This document shows positions 1 through 9,644 of a DNA stretch of 64,000 nucleotides, in pieces. The notes below the pieces were generated by a model. The model made no database searches and had not been told where the DNA came from. It worked only from the letters and a program-made list of their open reading frames with translations. The DNA comes from Ferranicluibacter rubi (GTDB lineage Bacteria > Pseudomonadota > Alphaproteobacteria > Rhizobiales > Rhizobiaceae). The DNA lies in NCBI RefSeq assembly GCF_011603255.1, contig NZ_JAANCM010000001.1, positions 186,001 through 250,000 of the forward strand, written 5' to 3'. Positions within the stretch are counted from its first letter, which is position 1. Each line of letters opens with the position of its first letter. Both the position numbers and the translations under genes were made by a program.

Positions 1-538
1 CCCGGAAGCCGTCCAGCGCCTTGCGCTGATATTCCTGCACCATGCTTTGGGCCATGTTGGCGCTGTTGCCATCGAGCTGCGCGCTGACGCGATTGGTCAT
101 GCTCGTGCCGCCGGCGCCATCGGCCACCATGCTCGCGGCAATGCCGACGCCGCCGCCCTTGGCCATGACGTTGCCGATCTGCTCGGCCATCATGCTCTTC
201 CACATGTCGCCGGCCGTGCCCTTGCCGTAGACGTCCTCGCTGTTGCTCGGCATCATCGACTTGACGAAGTTCTGGAGCACCATGGCCTCGAACTTGCGAT
301 AGGTTTCCGGCACCTTCTTCGGCTCGGCGCGGTTGTCGATATTCCCCAGGCCGGAACCGCCCTGGTTCTGGTTGAGGATCGCGACCGTGTTGGCAAAACC
401 ATTGCCGGTCTCCGCAAGGCTCGACGCGCGGAAGGCGGCCCGGTTGGACTGCAGACGCGCCTGCGCCTCTTTGACCTGCGTCGGATCGGCCGCGCGCAGG
501 ACATCCATCACCAGATCGGTCGGAGGAGAAATGGCCAT
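1..538 (-). CDS. FlgJ-like rod-binding protein (partial, C-terminus beyond window)
   Basis: The reading frame starts at an ATG at 538 and is open to the left edge (about 179 codons). Residues about 75-135 match the rod-binding domain found at the N-terminus of FlgJ (PETYRKFEAM, DMWKSMMAEQ, then a glycine-rich stretch). In enterics this domain caps the growing rod in the periplasm and is fused to a muramidase. Nothing visible here resembles a muramidase, which agrees with the single-domain FlgJ (CheL-like) of alphaproteobacteria. It is the last visible gene of the flhA-fliR-fliJ-like set, 118 bases downstream of the fliJ-like gene. A separate lytic transglycosylase at 10610-11218 may supply the missing enzyme activity. 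The start is supported by a GGAGG-like stretch only weakly. Confidence 0.8.
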   Translation of the reverse strand, partial: MAISPPTDLVMDVLRAADPTQVKEAQARLQSNRAAFRASSLAETGNGFANTVAILNQNQGGSGLGNIDNRAEPKKVPETYRKFEAMVLQNFVKSMMPSNSEDVYGKGTAGDMWKSMMAEQIGNVMAKGGGVGIAASMVADGAGGTSMTNRVSAQLDGNSANMAQSMVQEYQRKALDGFR

Positions 539-656
539 CCGGGTGCTTCCTTCGTCATGCAGCCTGCAGCCCGCTGAGAGAGGCTGAAAATCCGCGATGA
601 AAATCAGATATTTGGCTGGATGAAACGAGACCGTCGCATCCTGCCGACCGGGGCCA

Positions 657-1073
657 CTATGAGTGGTCAAGCTTACCGGAAGCTGGCGCGCCATGCATGA
701 CGTGCTGGTCGATGAGATCGTAGATGGCATCATCCGCCTCGGCGCGCTCTTCGAGCGCACGGGCATCCTTCATATGCTCGGCCAGCCGGTCGCCCTTCGC
801 CCGCTCCTTGAGCACGCGCGCTTCATGCACCTGCTGGATACCCTCAAGCATCTGGTCCTTCTGGGCGAGGCGACCGAGTTGCGACGCGTAGTGGCCGGAA
901 AACATGGCGTGGAGAGGCTTCGCCGAGCCCATGGCGTCGGCCACGACGTCGATCGTGGTCGCGAGTTCGCGGCGCTGGCGGGCGGTTTCGGAAAGCTCGT
1001 TTTCCGCCATCTGTTCGAGATGGCGCTGGACGGCGACGAGGCGCTTCAGCTTGTCGGAGCGGTTTCCGGCCAT
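657..1073 (-). CDS. FliJ-like coiled-coil flagellar protein
   Basis: This 138-residue protein is almost wholly helical and charged, with heptad-like spacing throughout (for example LVAVQRHLEQMAENEL and ALEERAEADDAIYDLIDQH). Size, composition and position directly after fliR fit FliJ, the coiled-coil stalk subunit that links the FliI ATPase to the FlhA export gate. No other fliJ candidate is visible beside fliI in this window, where fliJ usually lies. FliJ is too divergent for identification by eye, so the name is an inference from layout. The gene is 2 bases downstream of fliR and is presumably co-translated with it. Confidence 0.5.
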   Translation of the reverse strand: MAGNRSDKLKRLVAVQRHLEQMAENELSETARQRRELATTIDVVADAMGSAKPLHAMFSGHYASQLGRLAQKDQMLEGIQQVHEARVLKERAKGDRLAEHMKDARALEERAEADDAIYDLIDQHVMHGAPASGKLDHS

Positions 1074-1075
1074 GT

Positions 1076-1828
1076 CTATATTCCCTGCATGACGACGGCG
1101 AAGCCATCGGCGAACAGCCGCAGCATGGCGGCGATGCCCAGATAGAGAAGGAACAACCCGCCCATGATGAGGTAGGGCGCGGAGATGAAGTAGAGCGGCA
1201 TCTGCGGCGCCAGCTTGTTGACCATGCCGAGCGCCACGTTGAAGAGCAGGCCATAGATGATGAACGGGCTCGACAGGCGCAGCATGATCATGAAGGTCAT
1301 TTCCAGCGCATTGGTCATCGTGATCAGGATGCCCTGCGGATCGAATCCGACGCCGAGCGGCATGACCCTGTAGCTGTCGAAGATCGACTCGAAGATCACA
1401 TGATGGAAATCGAGCATGAAGAGCACCATGAGCCCGGCAAAGGAGATCATGTTCGTCACCTGGTTTTCCGAGGAGTCTTCCAGCACGTCACTGGCCGGCG
1501 GCGCGGTGAAACCGATCATCATGGTGAGCACGGTGCCGACGAACTGGAGGCCGAGCGCGTAGAAGCGGGCGATGAGGCCGATCACGCTGCCGATGACGAT
1601 CTCGGTGGTGATGATATAGATATAGGTGTGACCCTTGCCGGAGATCTGCGGATAGATGTCGTTCCACATCAGCGGCAGGATCGCCATAGAGATCGCGACC
1701 GCCGTGAAGAGGCGGATCTGGACCGAGACGCGGGCCGACGAGAAACCCGGCATGACCATGATGCAGGCGCCGATACGGCAGAACGCCGCAAACAGCGCCA
1801 GCACCGTGCCTTCCGGGTCTGTTATCAT
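1076..1828 (-). CDS. fliR: flagellar export gate protein FliR
   Basis: A 250-residue protein with about six hydrophobic segments, opening with [16 protein letters not shown] and containing the family-typical [15 protein letters not shown] region near residue 30 and a C-terminal segment ending [17 protein letters not shown]. FliR forms the FliP5Q4R1 export gate in the inner membrane with FliP (20462-21199) and FliQ (4062-4328). The ATG at 1828 is preferred over a longer in-frame extension because it gives the normal family length. Its ATG overlaps the flhA stop codon by four bases, so the two are translationally coupled. Confidence 0.93.
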   Translation of the reverse strand: MITDPEGTVLALFAAFCRIGACIMVMPGFSSARVSVQIRLFTAVAISMAILPLMWNDIYPQISGKGHTYIYIITTEIVIGSVIGLIARFYALGLQFVGTVLTMMIGFTAPPASDVLEDSSENQVTNMISFAGLMVLFMLDFHHVIFESIFDSYRVMPLGVGFDPQGILITMTNALEMTFMIMLRLSSPFIIYGLLFNVALGMVNKLAPQMPLYFISAPYLIMGGLFLLYLGIAAMLRLFADGFAVVMQGI

Positions 1829-3912
1829 GAAATGGAGCCGATGATCTTGATCTCGAGCCCCTTTGCGAGCTCGACATGGCTGAGGACCGGCAGCGTGGCA
1901 AACAGGCGTTCGATGATCATGCGGACATAAGAGCGGGATTCGGGCGAAGATACCAGTACGAACGGCATGCCGCGGTCGAGATGTTCGCGGATGACGCGGG
2001 TCGCCTCCTCGCTGAATTCCTCGAGGTGGCGCGGATCGATGTCGAACTCGACGATATCGCCCTTGGCGTCGCGCTTCAGCGCCTGGTGGAACACCATGTC
2101 CCATTTGTTTCCGAGGCGCAGCACGCGCAGCGTGCCGTTGTCGGAGAGATCGCCGCAGAGCTGCTGCGACATGCGGACGCGGACGTGCTCGACGATATGC
2201 TCGGTCTTGCGGACATGCGGGGCGAGTTCGGCGACCGCTTCGAGGATCAAGTGCAGGTTGCGGATCGAGACGCGCTCGGCAAGCAGCAGCTTCAGCACGG
2301 CCTGCAGGCCCGAATATGACATGTGCGAGGTGCAGATCTCGTCTGCGAGCTTGCGATATTCCGGATCGAGACGCTCGATGAGGATCTTGACGTCCTTGTA
2401 GGACAGCAGCTGCGGCAGGTTGTTGCGGATGACTTCCGACAGGTGCGTCAGCACGACGGAGACGTTGTCGATCGGGTGGAAGCCCTCACGCTTGAGGTCT
2501 TCGGTGAAGGTTTCGAGGATCGAGACGGCGGGCATGCCGAAGGCGGGCTCGCGGATATCGTCGCCGGGAACCGTCGGACGACGGCCACCGCCAGTGACGA
2601 CGATGACTTCGCCGACACGCACCGTATTCGACGCGATCGTCGTGCCGTGGACGCGGATATGGTAGGCCTTGTCCGGCACGGCGATGTCGTCGGAGACCTT
2701 GATCTCGGGAACGATGAGCCCGTACTGGCTGGCGAATTTGCGGCGCATCTTGCCAACGCGGAAGGCGAGTTCCTGATGGGCGCCGAGCAGGCGGGTCGAG
2801 ACCTGCTTGCCGAGCAGCAGCTCGATTTCCGCGGTCTTGAGGACGGACTTGACGCTGTCCTTCTCGCTGTCCTTGACCTGGGCTGCCGTCTGCAGATCCT
2901 GTTCGCGCTTCAGCTGACTTGCGGCTGCAGCACGGCGCGGGATGATATAGGCTATGGCGGCCATGCCGACACCGAGCGTGGCGAAGGGAATGAAGGGCAG
3001 ACCAGGGATGATGGAGAGCATGGCCAAAAGGCCCGCCGCCACCATCAGTGCGCGGGGATAGTTGCTGAGCTGGCCGACGACCGCCTGGTCGGTGGAGCCC
3101 GAGGTGCCGCCGCGCGACACGAGAAGGCCGGCGGCCAGCGAGACGATCAGGGCCGGGATCTGCGAGACCAGACCGTCGCCGACCGATAGCTTGACGAACA
3201 CGTCCGCCGCTTCGCCGATCGACATGCCGTGGCGGAAATAGCCGATGATGATGCCGCCGAACACGTTGATGCCGGTGATGAGAAGGCCGGCGACCGCATC
3301 GCCGCGCACGAACTTCGAGGCACCGTCCATGGAGCCGAAGAAGGAGCTTTCCTCCTCCAGCTCGCGCCGGCGATGCTGCGCTTCCTTCTCGTTGATCAGG
3401 CCCGCCGACAGGTCGGCGTCGATCGACATCTGCTTGCCGGGAATGGCATCGAGGGTGAAGCGGGCGCCGACTTCCGCGATACGCGTGGCACCCTTGGTAA
3501 TGACGATGAAGTTCACCGTGATCAGGATAAGGAAGACGATCAGACCGATGACGAAGTCGCCGCCCATGACGAGTTCGGCGAAGCCCGCAATGACGCCGCC
3601 GGCCGCATCGTGCCCCTGGTGCCCGTGCGAGAGAATAACGCGCGTCGTCGCGATGTTCAGCGCGAGGCGGATCATGGTCGAGATCAGCAGAATAACCGGG
3701 AAGGACGAGAAATCGAGCGGCCGCTGGATCCAGAGCGACACCATCAGGATGAGGATGGAGAAGGCGATAGAGAAGGCCAGACCCATGTCGATCAGGAAGG
3801 GCGGGATCGGCAGGAAGAGGATCGACAGGATCGCGACGATGCCGAGCGCGAAGCCGACATCGCGCCCATTCGGGGCGATCTTGGGGATTACTATTGCAGG
3901 AGGTTGTGCCAT
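1825..3912 (-). CDS. flhA: flagellar export protein FlhA
   Basis: The product is about 695 residues with eight N-terminal membrane segments, the FHIPEP signature ([18 protein letters not shown]) near residue 150 and a large soluble C-terminal domain that ends in [12 protein letters not shown]. FlhA is the main export-gate component and docks chaperone-substrate complexes and FliJ. I chose the ATG at 3912 ([11 protein letters not shown]) because it matches family length; an in-frame ATG 36 bases upstream (3948) is possible. A Rem-type promoter element lies at 3979-3999, so flhA probably starts a transcript that continues through fliR, the fliJ-like gene and the flgJ-like gene. Confidence 0.95.
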   Translation of the reverse strand: MAQPPAIVIPKIAPNGRDVGFALGIVAILSILFLPIPPFLIDMGLAFSIAFSILILMVSLWIQRPLDFSSFPVILLISTMIRLALNIATTRVILSHGHQGHDAAGGVIAGFAELVMGGDFVIGLIVFLILITVNFIVITKGATRIAEVGARFTLDAIPGKQMSIDADLSAGLINEKEAQHRRRELEEESSFFGSMDGASKFVRGDAVAGLLITGINVFGGIIIGYFRHGMSIGEAADVFVKLSVGDGLVSQIPALIVSLAAGLLVSRGGTSGSTDQAVVGQLSNYPRALMVAAGLLAMLSIIPGLPFIPFATLGVGMAAIAYIIPRRAAAASQLKREQDLQTAAQVKDSEKDSVKSVLKTAEIELLLGKQVSTRLLGAHQELAFRVGKMRRKFASQYGLIVPEIKVSDDIAVPDKAYHIRVHGTTIASNTVRVGEVIVVTGGGRRPTVPGDDIREPAFGMPAVSILETFTEDLKREGFHPIDNVSVVLTHLSEVIRNNLPQLLSYKDVKILIERLDPEYRKLADEICTSHMSYSGLQAVLKLLLAERVSIRNLHLILEAVAELAPHVRKTEHIVEHVRVRMSQQLCGDLSDNGTLRVLRLGNKWDMVFHQALKRDAKGDIVEFDIDPRHLEEFSEEATRVIREHLDRGMPFVLVSSPESRSYVRMIIERLFATLPVLSHVELAKGLEIKIIGSIS

Positions 3913-3978
3913 CGGAATGTCCGTCTCGTCATGAGAGGCGGGCGACATTCATACCTGTCGCCCCATATGCCGACAGTT

Positions 3979-3999
3979 CTAGGTGTCCAAGCTTGCGCG
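3979..3999 (-). promoter_or_regulatory. putative Rem-type promoter element of flhA
   Basis: Read on the minus strand, CGCGCAAG is followed by 8 bases and then CCTAG, 67 bases before the chosen flhA start. The same arrangement lies upstream of flgE, flgB, motA and fliF. I interpret CGCGCAAG as a regulator-contacted -35 region and CCTAG as part of the -10 region; no experiment supports this here. Confidence 0.55.
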
Positions 4000-4061
4000 G
4001 GGATGGCTGGCGACGCGAAACGGACGGCGCCATCGATGCCTTGCGTGATCCCGAAGAGGGA

Positions 4062-4328
4062 TCAGAAGCCGGTCTGGATGCGGGAGAAGACGATGTCGGT
4101 GAAGATCGAGACCTGCGAGCCGATGAACGGCGCGGCGATGGCGACGGTCACGAGGACCGCCAGGATCTTCGGAACGAAGGTCAGCGTCATTTCCTGAACC
4201 TGCGTCAGCGCCTGGATCAGGGCGACGACGAGGCCGACGATCATGGCGGCGAGAACGGGCGGGCCCGATGCCACGACCACCGTCCACATTGCCGTCTGAA
4301 CCATGTCGAGAGCGTCGGCCTCATTCAT
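4062..4328 (-). CDS. fliQ: flagellar export gate protein FliQ
   Basis: An 88-residue protein with two long hydrophobic helices (about 15-40 and 50-75) and the typical core VQEMTLTFVPKI between them, which is diagnostic of FliQ/SpaQ. It is a subunit of the FliPQR gate of the flagellar type III export apparatus. It lies 51 bases downstream of flgD and closes the flgE-flgK-flgL-flaF-flbT-flgD-fliQ series. About 150 bases separate it from flhA, which has its own promoter-like element. Confidence 0.94.
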   Translation of the reverse strand: MNEADALDMVQTAMWTVVVASGPPVLAAMIVGLVVALIQALTQVQEMTLTFVPKILAVLVTVAIAAPFIGSQVSIFTDIVFSRIQTGF

Positions 4329-4379
4329 TGCAGTATCACTTCACCACGGAGGATCGGACCAATTCCTGGACCGAGACCG

Positions 4380-4802
4380 CTACTTTACCGAAACCCCAGG
4401 ACCGATGGGAAGCTTGGTGCCGTTTTCGAGAAGCGCAACGATTCCGTCGGAGTATAGCGTGACCTCCTTGACCACGCCAGTCGTCTTGCCGTCCGCGCTC
4501 GTCACCGTCTTGCCGATGACGGCATTGGCTTCCGAGAGCGAGGTACGCTGCAGCAGGCTTTCCAGATTGGTGTTCGTCTGGATGGTCTGCTCGACCTGGG
4601 AGAAGGTCGCGAGCTGGGAGATCTGCTGGGTGCTATCCATCGGCTGCGTCGGATCCTGATTCTTCATCTGGGCGACGAGCAGCTTCAAGAAGCTGTCATA
4701 GTTGAGGCTGGCCTTGGTGGACGCGGTTGCCGCGTCCTTGGCCGTGGTGTTCGTCGTCGTGGTGGTCGCTGCCGCAGCGCCGACCGGAATAGCTACCGCC
4801 AT
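4380..4802 (-). CDS. flgD: flagellar hook capping/scaffold protein FlgD
   Basis: A 140-residue protein with the FlgD N-terminal core [20 protein letters not shown] (residues about 38-57) followed by the export/assembly motif region [11 protein letters not shown]. FlgD forms the cap under which FlgE polymerises. It is much shorter than enteric FlgD (about 230 residues) because the C-terminal beta domains are missing; this short form is usual in rhizobia. An alanine/threonine-rich N-terminus (residues 8-30) is low in complexity. The start overlaps the end of flbT by ten bases. Confidence 0.9.
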   Translation of the reverse strand: MAVAIPVGAAAATTTTTNTTAKDAATASTKASLNYDSFLKLLVAQMKNQDPTQPMDSTQQISQLATFSQVEQTIQTNTNLESLLQRTSLSEANAVIGKTVTSADGKTTGVVKEVTLYSDGIVALLENGTKLPIGPGVSVK

Positions 4803-5242
4803 GGTGCAATCTCCTTGCGAATGTGTTCGATCATCGCCGGCGCCATTTCCTGGGCGTTGAGGATCTTGTCCTCGATCGGGTAGAGACCGCGGATCGCCTT
4901 CAGGGCGTCGAAGGCACGACCCTGCATGACGAGACCGTCGACGCGCTTCAGTTCAGACAGAATCTCGTCGTTCTTGAAGCAATTCAGCAGCATGACGATC
5001 GACTTGCGGAACATGATGGTCGACTGCTCGGCACCTTCCGGATTGATCAGGATCATCTGGGCGATGAAATAGAGCTGACGCAACGGGGTGGTCGCGTCCT
5101 CCGGCTGGAGGACGTGGTTTTCGAGTAGGAAGGTGACATCGTTCAGGAATTCGACCGCCACCTTGCGATCGACCCGCAGAACGGCGCCATTCACAAAGAT
5201 CCGTTCGCCCGACTTCAGCGAGATACGCAGTGTGCTTTTCAT
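4793..5242 (-). CDS. flbT: flagellin synthesis regulator FlbT
   Basis: The 149-residue sequence shows the FlbT pattern: an N-terminal beta-rich part ([23 protein letters not shown]) then [25 protein letters not shown]. In Caulobacter FlbT binds the leader of flagellin mRNA and represses its translation until the hook is built; in Brucella and rhizobia it is needed for flagellin production. It overlaps flaF by four bases (ATGA), so the antagonist pair is coupled. The conserved leaders of the three flagellin genes in this window are possible targets (inference). Confidence 0.93.
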   Translation of the reverse strand: MKSTLRISLKSGERIFVNGAVLRVDRKVAVEFLNDVTFLLENHVLQPEDATTPLRQLYFIAQMILINPEGAEQSTIMFRKSIVMLLNCFKNDEILSELKRVDGLVMQGRAFDALKAIRGLYPIEDKILNAQEMAPAMIEHIRKEIAPWR

Positions 5243-5586
5243 TTCAGTCCATCCCTGATGATGGTTGTGATGTCGATGATGCCCTGGAAGTTCGAGGATT
5301 CGCGTTTGCGGATCTTCTCGGTTTCGCTCAGAATCCAGATGGCGATGGAGATGAGATTGGCACGCAGCTCTTCGTTCAGCTGATTGTCGGGCGCGCGCAG
5401 ATCCTCGATGAAACGGATCCAGAGGCGCCGCGTGTAGTAGACCGCTTCGATTGCTTCTCGGGAGTACCCCTTCTGCAGGCTGGCAGATGCGAGAAGTGCT
5501 ATCGAACGGTCGAGGACTTGTCGCTCACGATCCTTGGAGTCGGCAACGCCGTCCTCCATGATCTCGGCATACGAAAACTGATACAT
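5239..5586 (-). CDS. flaF: flagellar biosynthesis regulator FlaF
   Basis: A 115-residue helical protein starting [13 protein letters not shown] and containing [17 protein letters not shown] and [14 protein letters not shown], the conserved core of FlaF. FlaF acts with FlbT in alphaproteobacteria; in Caulobacter it promotes flagellin synthesis and secretion. The gene sits 37 bases downstream of flgL and overlaps flbT by four bases. Confidence 0.92.
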   Translation of the reverse strand: MYQFSYAEIMEDGVADSKDRERQVLDRSIALLASASLQKGYSREAIEAVYYTRRLWIRFIEDLRAPDNQLNEELRANLISIAIWILSETEKIRKRESSNFQGIIDITTIIRDGLK

Positions 5587-5623
5587 TCAGACATCCCTCA
5601 TGTTTGTCTAAGGCCTCTTCGCA

Positions 5624-6721
5624 TCAGAGGAAATTGATCAAGCTCAACTGCTGCATTCGCGACGTGAGCGTGTAAGACGTCTCGATCTGCGTCATCAGGG
5701 CCTTCATCCGCGTGGTCGCCTCATAGGGATCGACACCCTCGAGGTCGCTGACATGGGTGGTGAGCAGCTTCGTCTGGGAGTCCAGCAACGCATTGGCCTT
5801 GCCGACGCGCCCCTCGGACGTGCCGAGATCGCTTCCCATGCTGATCAAGCCGGAAATCGCCTGCTGGGTATAGTTCTGCGCCGTCTGGTTGACGACCTGG
5901 CGCGCCTGGCTGGAGAGATCCTCGGTCAGCAGCTGGTCGGCGATCATGGAGGCCAGCACCATCTTACGGACACCCGCCTCGTTGGCGTTCGTCGTCGTCG
6001 ATACGACTTCGGATCCGGAAATGCGGCTCTGGACATTCTTGTCCGAGGCCTGCGACCAATCCGTCATCCACTGATCGGGGACCGCCTTTTCACCGGCGCT
6101 CGTATCGCCCACGTAGAGCGGCACGATCTTGCGATCGATGAAGTCCTTCATCTGATCGGCGGAAAGGTCGCGGTAGCCCGTGATCGTCGCGTTGGCGGGA
6201 TTGCTGTTGTTCTCCAGCTTGAAGCTTTCGAACGCATCGGCAAAAGTTTGCTTGGCGGCCGCGTTCTCTGCATAAGGCGTCAGCGGCCTGGCGTCGGAAT
6301 TAAGACCGGAAAGAAGGTATTCTCCGTTTGACTGCGAGTTTGCCGCCACGAAGAACGCGTTGAACGTCGAGGTGAGCGCCGTCTTCGTGTTGCCAAGCCG
6401 CGAGGCGTCGTCGACGCCCATGCTACCCACCAGCGTGGTGTTCATTTCCTCGCCCGCCTTGCGCATCGATTCGACGGCAAGCTGCGATGTCGAGAGACGC
6501 TGGGTTACGAGTGCGTTCGTGTCCTTAATGTTGGTCAGGCGCTGCAGCTCGTCCTTCAGGCTGACAAGCCGCGCCGCGCTGGAACCAAGAGCCGCACCCG
6601 GATCGGCATGAATGCCGGTCGTTACTTCCTGCTGGAGCTTGACGACTTCAGACTGGCCGCGCTGGACGCTGAGCCGCAGTGCGTTTTGGACCGCCAGATT
6701 GGAAATGAATGACGTCTTCAT
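5624..6721 (-). CDS. flgL: hook-filament junction protein FlgL
   Basis: This 365-residue protein starts MKTSFISNLAVQNALRLSVQ and has the coiled N- and C-terminal helices of the flagellin superfamily (C-terminal region LMTQIETSYTLTSRMQQLSLINFL). It is HAP3, which joins the hook-side HAP1 (FlgK) to the flagellin filament. It is larger than enteric FlgL (about 317) but typical for rhizobia. It starts directly after flgK, with one base between the stop of flgK and the start of flgL, so the two HAPs are made in series. Confidence 0.92.
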   Translation of the reverse strand: MKTSFISNLAVQNALRLSVQRGQSEVVKLQQEVTTGIHADPGAALGSSAARLVSLKDELQRLTNIKDTNALVTQRLSTSQLAVESMRKAGEEMNTTLVGSMGVDDASRLGNTKTALTSTFNAFFVAANSQSNGEYLLSGLNSDARPLTPYAENAAAKQTFADAFESFKLENNSNPANATITGYRDLSADQMKDFIDRKIVPLYVGDTSAGEKAVPDQWMTDWSQASDKNVQSRISGSEVVSTTTNANEAGVRKMVLASMIADQLLTEDLSSQARQVVNQTAQNYTQQAISGLISMGSDLGTSEGRVGKANALLDSQTKLLTTHVSDLEGVDPYEATTRMKALMTQIETSYTLTSRMQQLSLINFL

Positions 6722-6722
6722 C

Positions 6723-8189
6723 TTATCTCACCATGTCCAGCAGGGATTTGAGCATCTCGTCCACCGTGGTCAACAGCTTTGCCGACGCCTTGTAGGACTG
6801 CTCGAGATCGAGCATCAGCGACAATTCCTCGTCGAGACTGACGCCGGTTTCGTTGCTCAGAGTCTGCTGCATCTGCGCCACCATGGCGCCCTTGGTCTCG
6901 TCGGCAGACGTTGCCGCCTTGCGCAGCTGCTCGATCCAGCCGATCGAGTTGGAGGCATAGCCCATGACGGTTGCGGTTCCGCCGATATCCGCCGTGGCGT
7001 CGAACGCCTGCGGCGTTCCCATCTGTTCGATGAGACCGTCGAGGCGACCGGTATAGGCCGCAACACTGTCTCTGTTGTAGGTGTAGTTCGTTGAGGTGGA
7101 CGTGTTGTTGAAACCGCCGTCCCGCAGCAGCATGGGATTGTCATCGACCGCAGCGTTGATCTTGATGCGTCCGGCGAGACCTGTGGATATCGTGCCTGCC
7201 GTCGGCATGTCCGTGCTGCTCGAGTCGATGAACAGACCCGGCACTCCCGGCTCCCGGTTTTCCTCCGGTATCGTCTGGTCCGTCTCGCGGAAGGAGACGA
7301 TGAGACCGCGGGCGATCTCGTCCAGCTGGTTCTGCATCATGGGTGCGATATCGTCGCGCAGCTGAAAGAGAGCCGCGAGCGTTCCCTGCGCGGTGGTATT
7401 GCCACCGGTGCCGGGCTTCAGCTCTTCATTGTCGATCTCCACATGAAACGGCGGAGACGAAGACCCGTCCTTGCCGACCAGTTCGACCTTGCGTGCCGAC
7501 GTCTCGAAGAGCACGCTGCCATCGCTCGTATAGATGACGGTATCCATGCTCTGGCGCATGGTGGTCGAGATGCCAACGATGCCGGCAATCGACTTCAGGA
7601 GCGAGTCCCGCTTGTCGAGCGCATCGCTCGCATCCTTGCCATTGGCCAGCATTCCGATGACGGTATAGTTCACCTTCTCGAAGGCCGAGAGATATTCGTT
7701 GAGCTGCACGACCTGCTCGCCGATCTCCTTGTCCGTCGTCGCCTTGACCTGATCGACGACTGTGGAGGCGGAGTTCAAAGCGTTTGCAACGTCTCGCGCG
7801 TCCGCCACGGCGGATCTGGCGATCGTAATGCTGCTGGGCGACGCGGCAAACGTCTGGAGGCTGCTGCGGAACGCAGTCATGTAGGTCGATGGCGACGTCG
7901 GATAATCCGCGCCGCCAAAGGCGGACTGTATCTGCTGGAGACCGAACAACAGCCTCGACTGCCCCGCATCGTCCGAGATGCTGGCAACGGTCTGCTTGAA
8001 CAGCGCGTCGTTCTGGGCGCGCTGCACCTTGAGATAAGGCTGTCCGTCGTTGTCTACGCCCATCATGGCGAGACGACGCGAGTAGTCGGCACTGCCGACA
8101 TTCGCGATGTTCTGCGATACGATGGCCGTTTGCTTGCCGGTATTGCTGAAGATCGTCTGAGCCGTGGTAATGGCAGAAGCGAGAGACAT
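6723..8189 (-). CDS. flgK: hook-associated protein 1 FlgK
   Basis: A 488-residue protein with the rod/hook N-terminal motif (SQNIANVGSADYSRR, residues about 24-38) and the FlgK C-terminal helix VSLDEELSLMLDLEQSYKAS that ends LLTTVDEMLKSLLDMVR. FlgK is the hook-proximal junction protein. It follows flgE by 23 bases and precedes flgL by one base. Nothing is unusual in length or motifs. Confidence 0.95.
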   Translation of the reverse strand: MSLASAITTAQTIFSNTGKQTAIVSQNIANVGSADYSRRLAMMGVDNDGQPYLKVQRAQNDALFKQTVASISDDAGQSRLLFGLQQIQSAFGGADYPTSPSTYMTAFRSSLQTFAASPSSITIARSAVADARDVANALNSASTVVDQVKATTDKEIGEQVVQLNEYLSAFEKVNYTVIGMLANGKDASDALDKRDSLLKSIAGIVGISTTMRQSMDTVIYTSDGSVLFETSARKVELVGKDGSSSPPFHVEIDNEELKPGTGGNTTAQGTLAALFQLRDDIAPMMQNQLDEIARGLIVSFRETDQTIPEENREPGVPGLFIDSSSTDMPTAGTISTGLAGRIKINAAVDDNPMLLRDGGFNNTSTSTNYTYNRDSVAAYTGRLDGLIEQMGTPQAFDATADIGGTATVMGYASNSIGWIEQLRKAATSADETKGAMVAQMQQTLSNETGVSLDEELSLMLDLEQSYKASAKLLTTVDEMLKSLLDMVR

Positions 8190-8212
8190 GACGGAGCCCG
8201 TCCTTTTCTAGA

Positions 8213-9415
8213 TCAGCGCTTGAGGTTGACCAGGACGTCCAGAAGGTCGGCGCCTGTCTGGAAGACCTTGGAATTTGCCGTGTAGCTGCGCTGGGATTCG
8301 ATCATCGCCGTCAGTTCGTCAGCGATATCGACGTTGGAGCCTTCAAGAGCGTTATCCTGAACCCCGCCGAACTGGCCGGTACCTGCGTACCCGACGGAAA
8401 CCTCGCCGGAGGAGGCCCCTGCCAGGTAGACGTTGCCGGTCTGCGGCTCGAGGTTGTTGACGCTCTGGACCGTTGCGAGGGCCAGGCGATAGCGGGGATC
8501 CAGATCGTTGTTTGCGTATCGGACGTAAACGATACCTTCCTTGTCGATCTCGAAGCCGGCAACGGCGCTCGGCGCGTTCCCGTCCTTGTTTCCGGGGACC
8601 GGCGTAAAGGCGGAACCCAGCTGGGTCGTCTTGGACAGATCGATCGTGATCTCGTTGAGCTTGGCGCCAGCATACGTCTTCTCGGCCGTCGTGACCGTGA
8701 CCGGCGACGTCGTCAGGCTGCCGTCTTCTCCGAAGGCCATCGTGGTCGTACCAAGCGAGTCACCGCTGGCGCGATCCGTCACGGCGACGTTCCAGGCGTT
8801 GGTCCCGCTCTTCGTGTAGGAAATATCAAGGACGCGCGCATTGCCCTGCGTGTCGTAGACGCTCAACGAGGTCGTGGATGCATCAGCACCTGCCGTCGTC
8901 CGTGAGTCCAGGTTTGCACCGAAGGCTGCAACCGTCGTGCCCGTTGCCGTCAGGCCCCCGGACGAGAGATTGATGTTCGTCAGACCGTCGAAGCTGTTGG
9001 CGACAGCCGTCGGCGCTTGGCCATTGACATAGGCATAACCCTGAAGGGCGTAACCACCCGAATTGATCAGGTTGCCGTCTTCGTTTTTGGTAAAGGCGCC
9101 GGCGCGGGTCATGAAAGGGCTGCCGGTCGCGTCCGATACGACGAAGAAGCCCTCGCCGTTGATCCGCAGGTCGGAGCCGGAGGTCGTCGTGACCGTGGCG
9201 CCTTCGTTCTCGATGCTGCGGCGAACCTTCGTCTCGACACCACCGGAATTGTAGCTTCCACCCGTGGCTGGCAGGATCAACGAGGAAAACTCCGTCGATG
9301 AGCGCTTGTAGCCAGTGGTGCTGGCATTCGCGATGTTCTCCGCGACGGTGCTAAGGCGGTTGGCCTGTGCGTTCATGCCGGAACCGCCGGTCTGCATCAT
9401 TCCAAAGAGACTCAT
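8213..9415 (-). CDS. flgE: flagellar hook protein FlgE
   Basis: The product of about 400 residues starts MSLFGMMQTGGSGMNAQANR, carries the bb-rod signature VAENIANASTTGYKRS, and ends with the family-typical AMIESQRSYTANSKVFQTG. FlgE polymerises to form the hook. I placed the start at 9415 rather than 33 bases upstream because GAGG lies seven bases before it and family proteins begin here. A Rem-type promoter element lies 33 bases upstream (9448-9468), making flgE the first gene of flgE-flgK-flgL-flaF-flbT-flgD-fliQ. Confidence 0.95.
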   Translation of the reverse strand: MSLFGMMQTGGSGMNAQANRLSTVAENIANASTTGYKRSSTEFSSLILPATGGSYNSGGVETKVRRSIENEGATVTTTSGSDLRINGEGFFVVSDATGSPFMTRAGAFTKNEDGNLINSGGYALQGYAYVNGQAPTAVANSFDGLTNINLSSGGLTATGTTVAAFGANLDSRTTAGADASTTSLSVYDTQGNARVLDISYTKSGTNAWNVAVTDRASGDSLGTTTMAFGEDGSLTTSPVTVTTAEKTYAGAKLNEITIDLSKTTQLGSAFTPVPGNKDGNAPSAVAGFEIDKEGIVYVRYANNDLDPRYRLALATVQSVNNLEPQTGNVYLAGASSGEVSVGYAGTGQFGGVQDNALEGSNVDIADELTAMIESQRSYTANSKVFQTGADLLDVLVNLKR

Positions 9416-9447
9416 GTCCAATCCTCGTTTCGTTCGTCTTGGCGACA

Positions 9448-9468
9448 CTAGGAAGCAAGCCTTGCGTG
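9448..9468 (-). promoter_or_regulatory. putative Rem-type promoter element of flgE
   Basis: On the minus strand CACGCAAG, 8 bases, then CCTAGTGTC. The flgB copy (26808-26828) is identical in both boxes and continues identically through CCTAGTGTC. The preceding bases (AACAGGTT) resemble those before the flgF-operon and fliF copies. It ends 33 bases before the flgE start. Confidence 0.62.
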
Positions 9469-9550
9469 AACCTGTTCAGGCTGCCCATCCCGGCTGAAGA
9501 GACGAAGGATCGAACGAAATTTCCTGAGGAAAATCAGCCGTCTGAAATGA

Positions 9551-9619
9551 AAAGGAGCCATGGCGTCTCCCGATTGCGAACCCTCGTCGTTCGCTTTCGA
9601 AAGACCCCATGGCTCCTTT
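9551..9619 (-). terminator. large inverted repeat downstream of rem, likely terminator
   Basis: Arms of 13 bases (AAAGGAGCCATGG at 9551-9563 and its exact complement at 9607-9619) flank 43 bases that contain a second perfect hairpin (GCGAAC/GTTCGC at 9576-9581 and 9589-9594). It begins 26 bases after the rem stop codon. On the minus strand it is followed by TTTTCATTTC, a weak U-rich tail. It also separates rem from the flgE promoter. Confidence 0.6.
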
Positions 9620-9644
9620 GGAAACCGGGGTAGACGTTGGAGGC

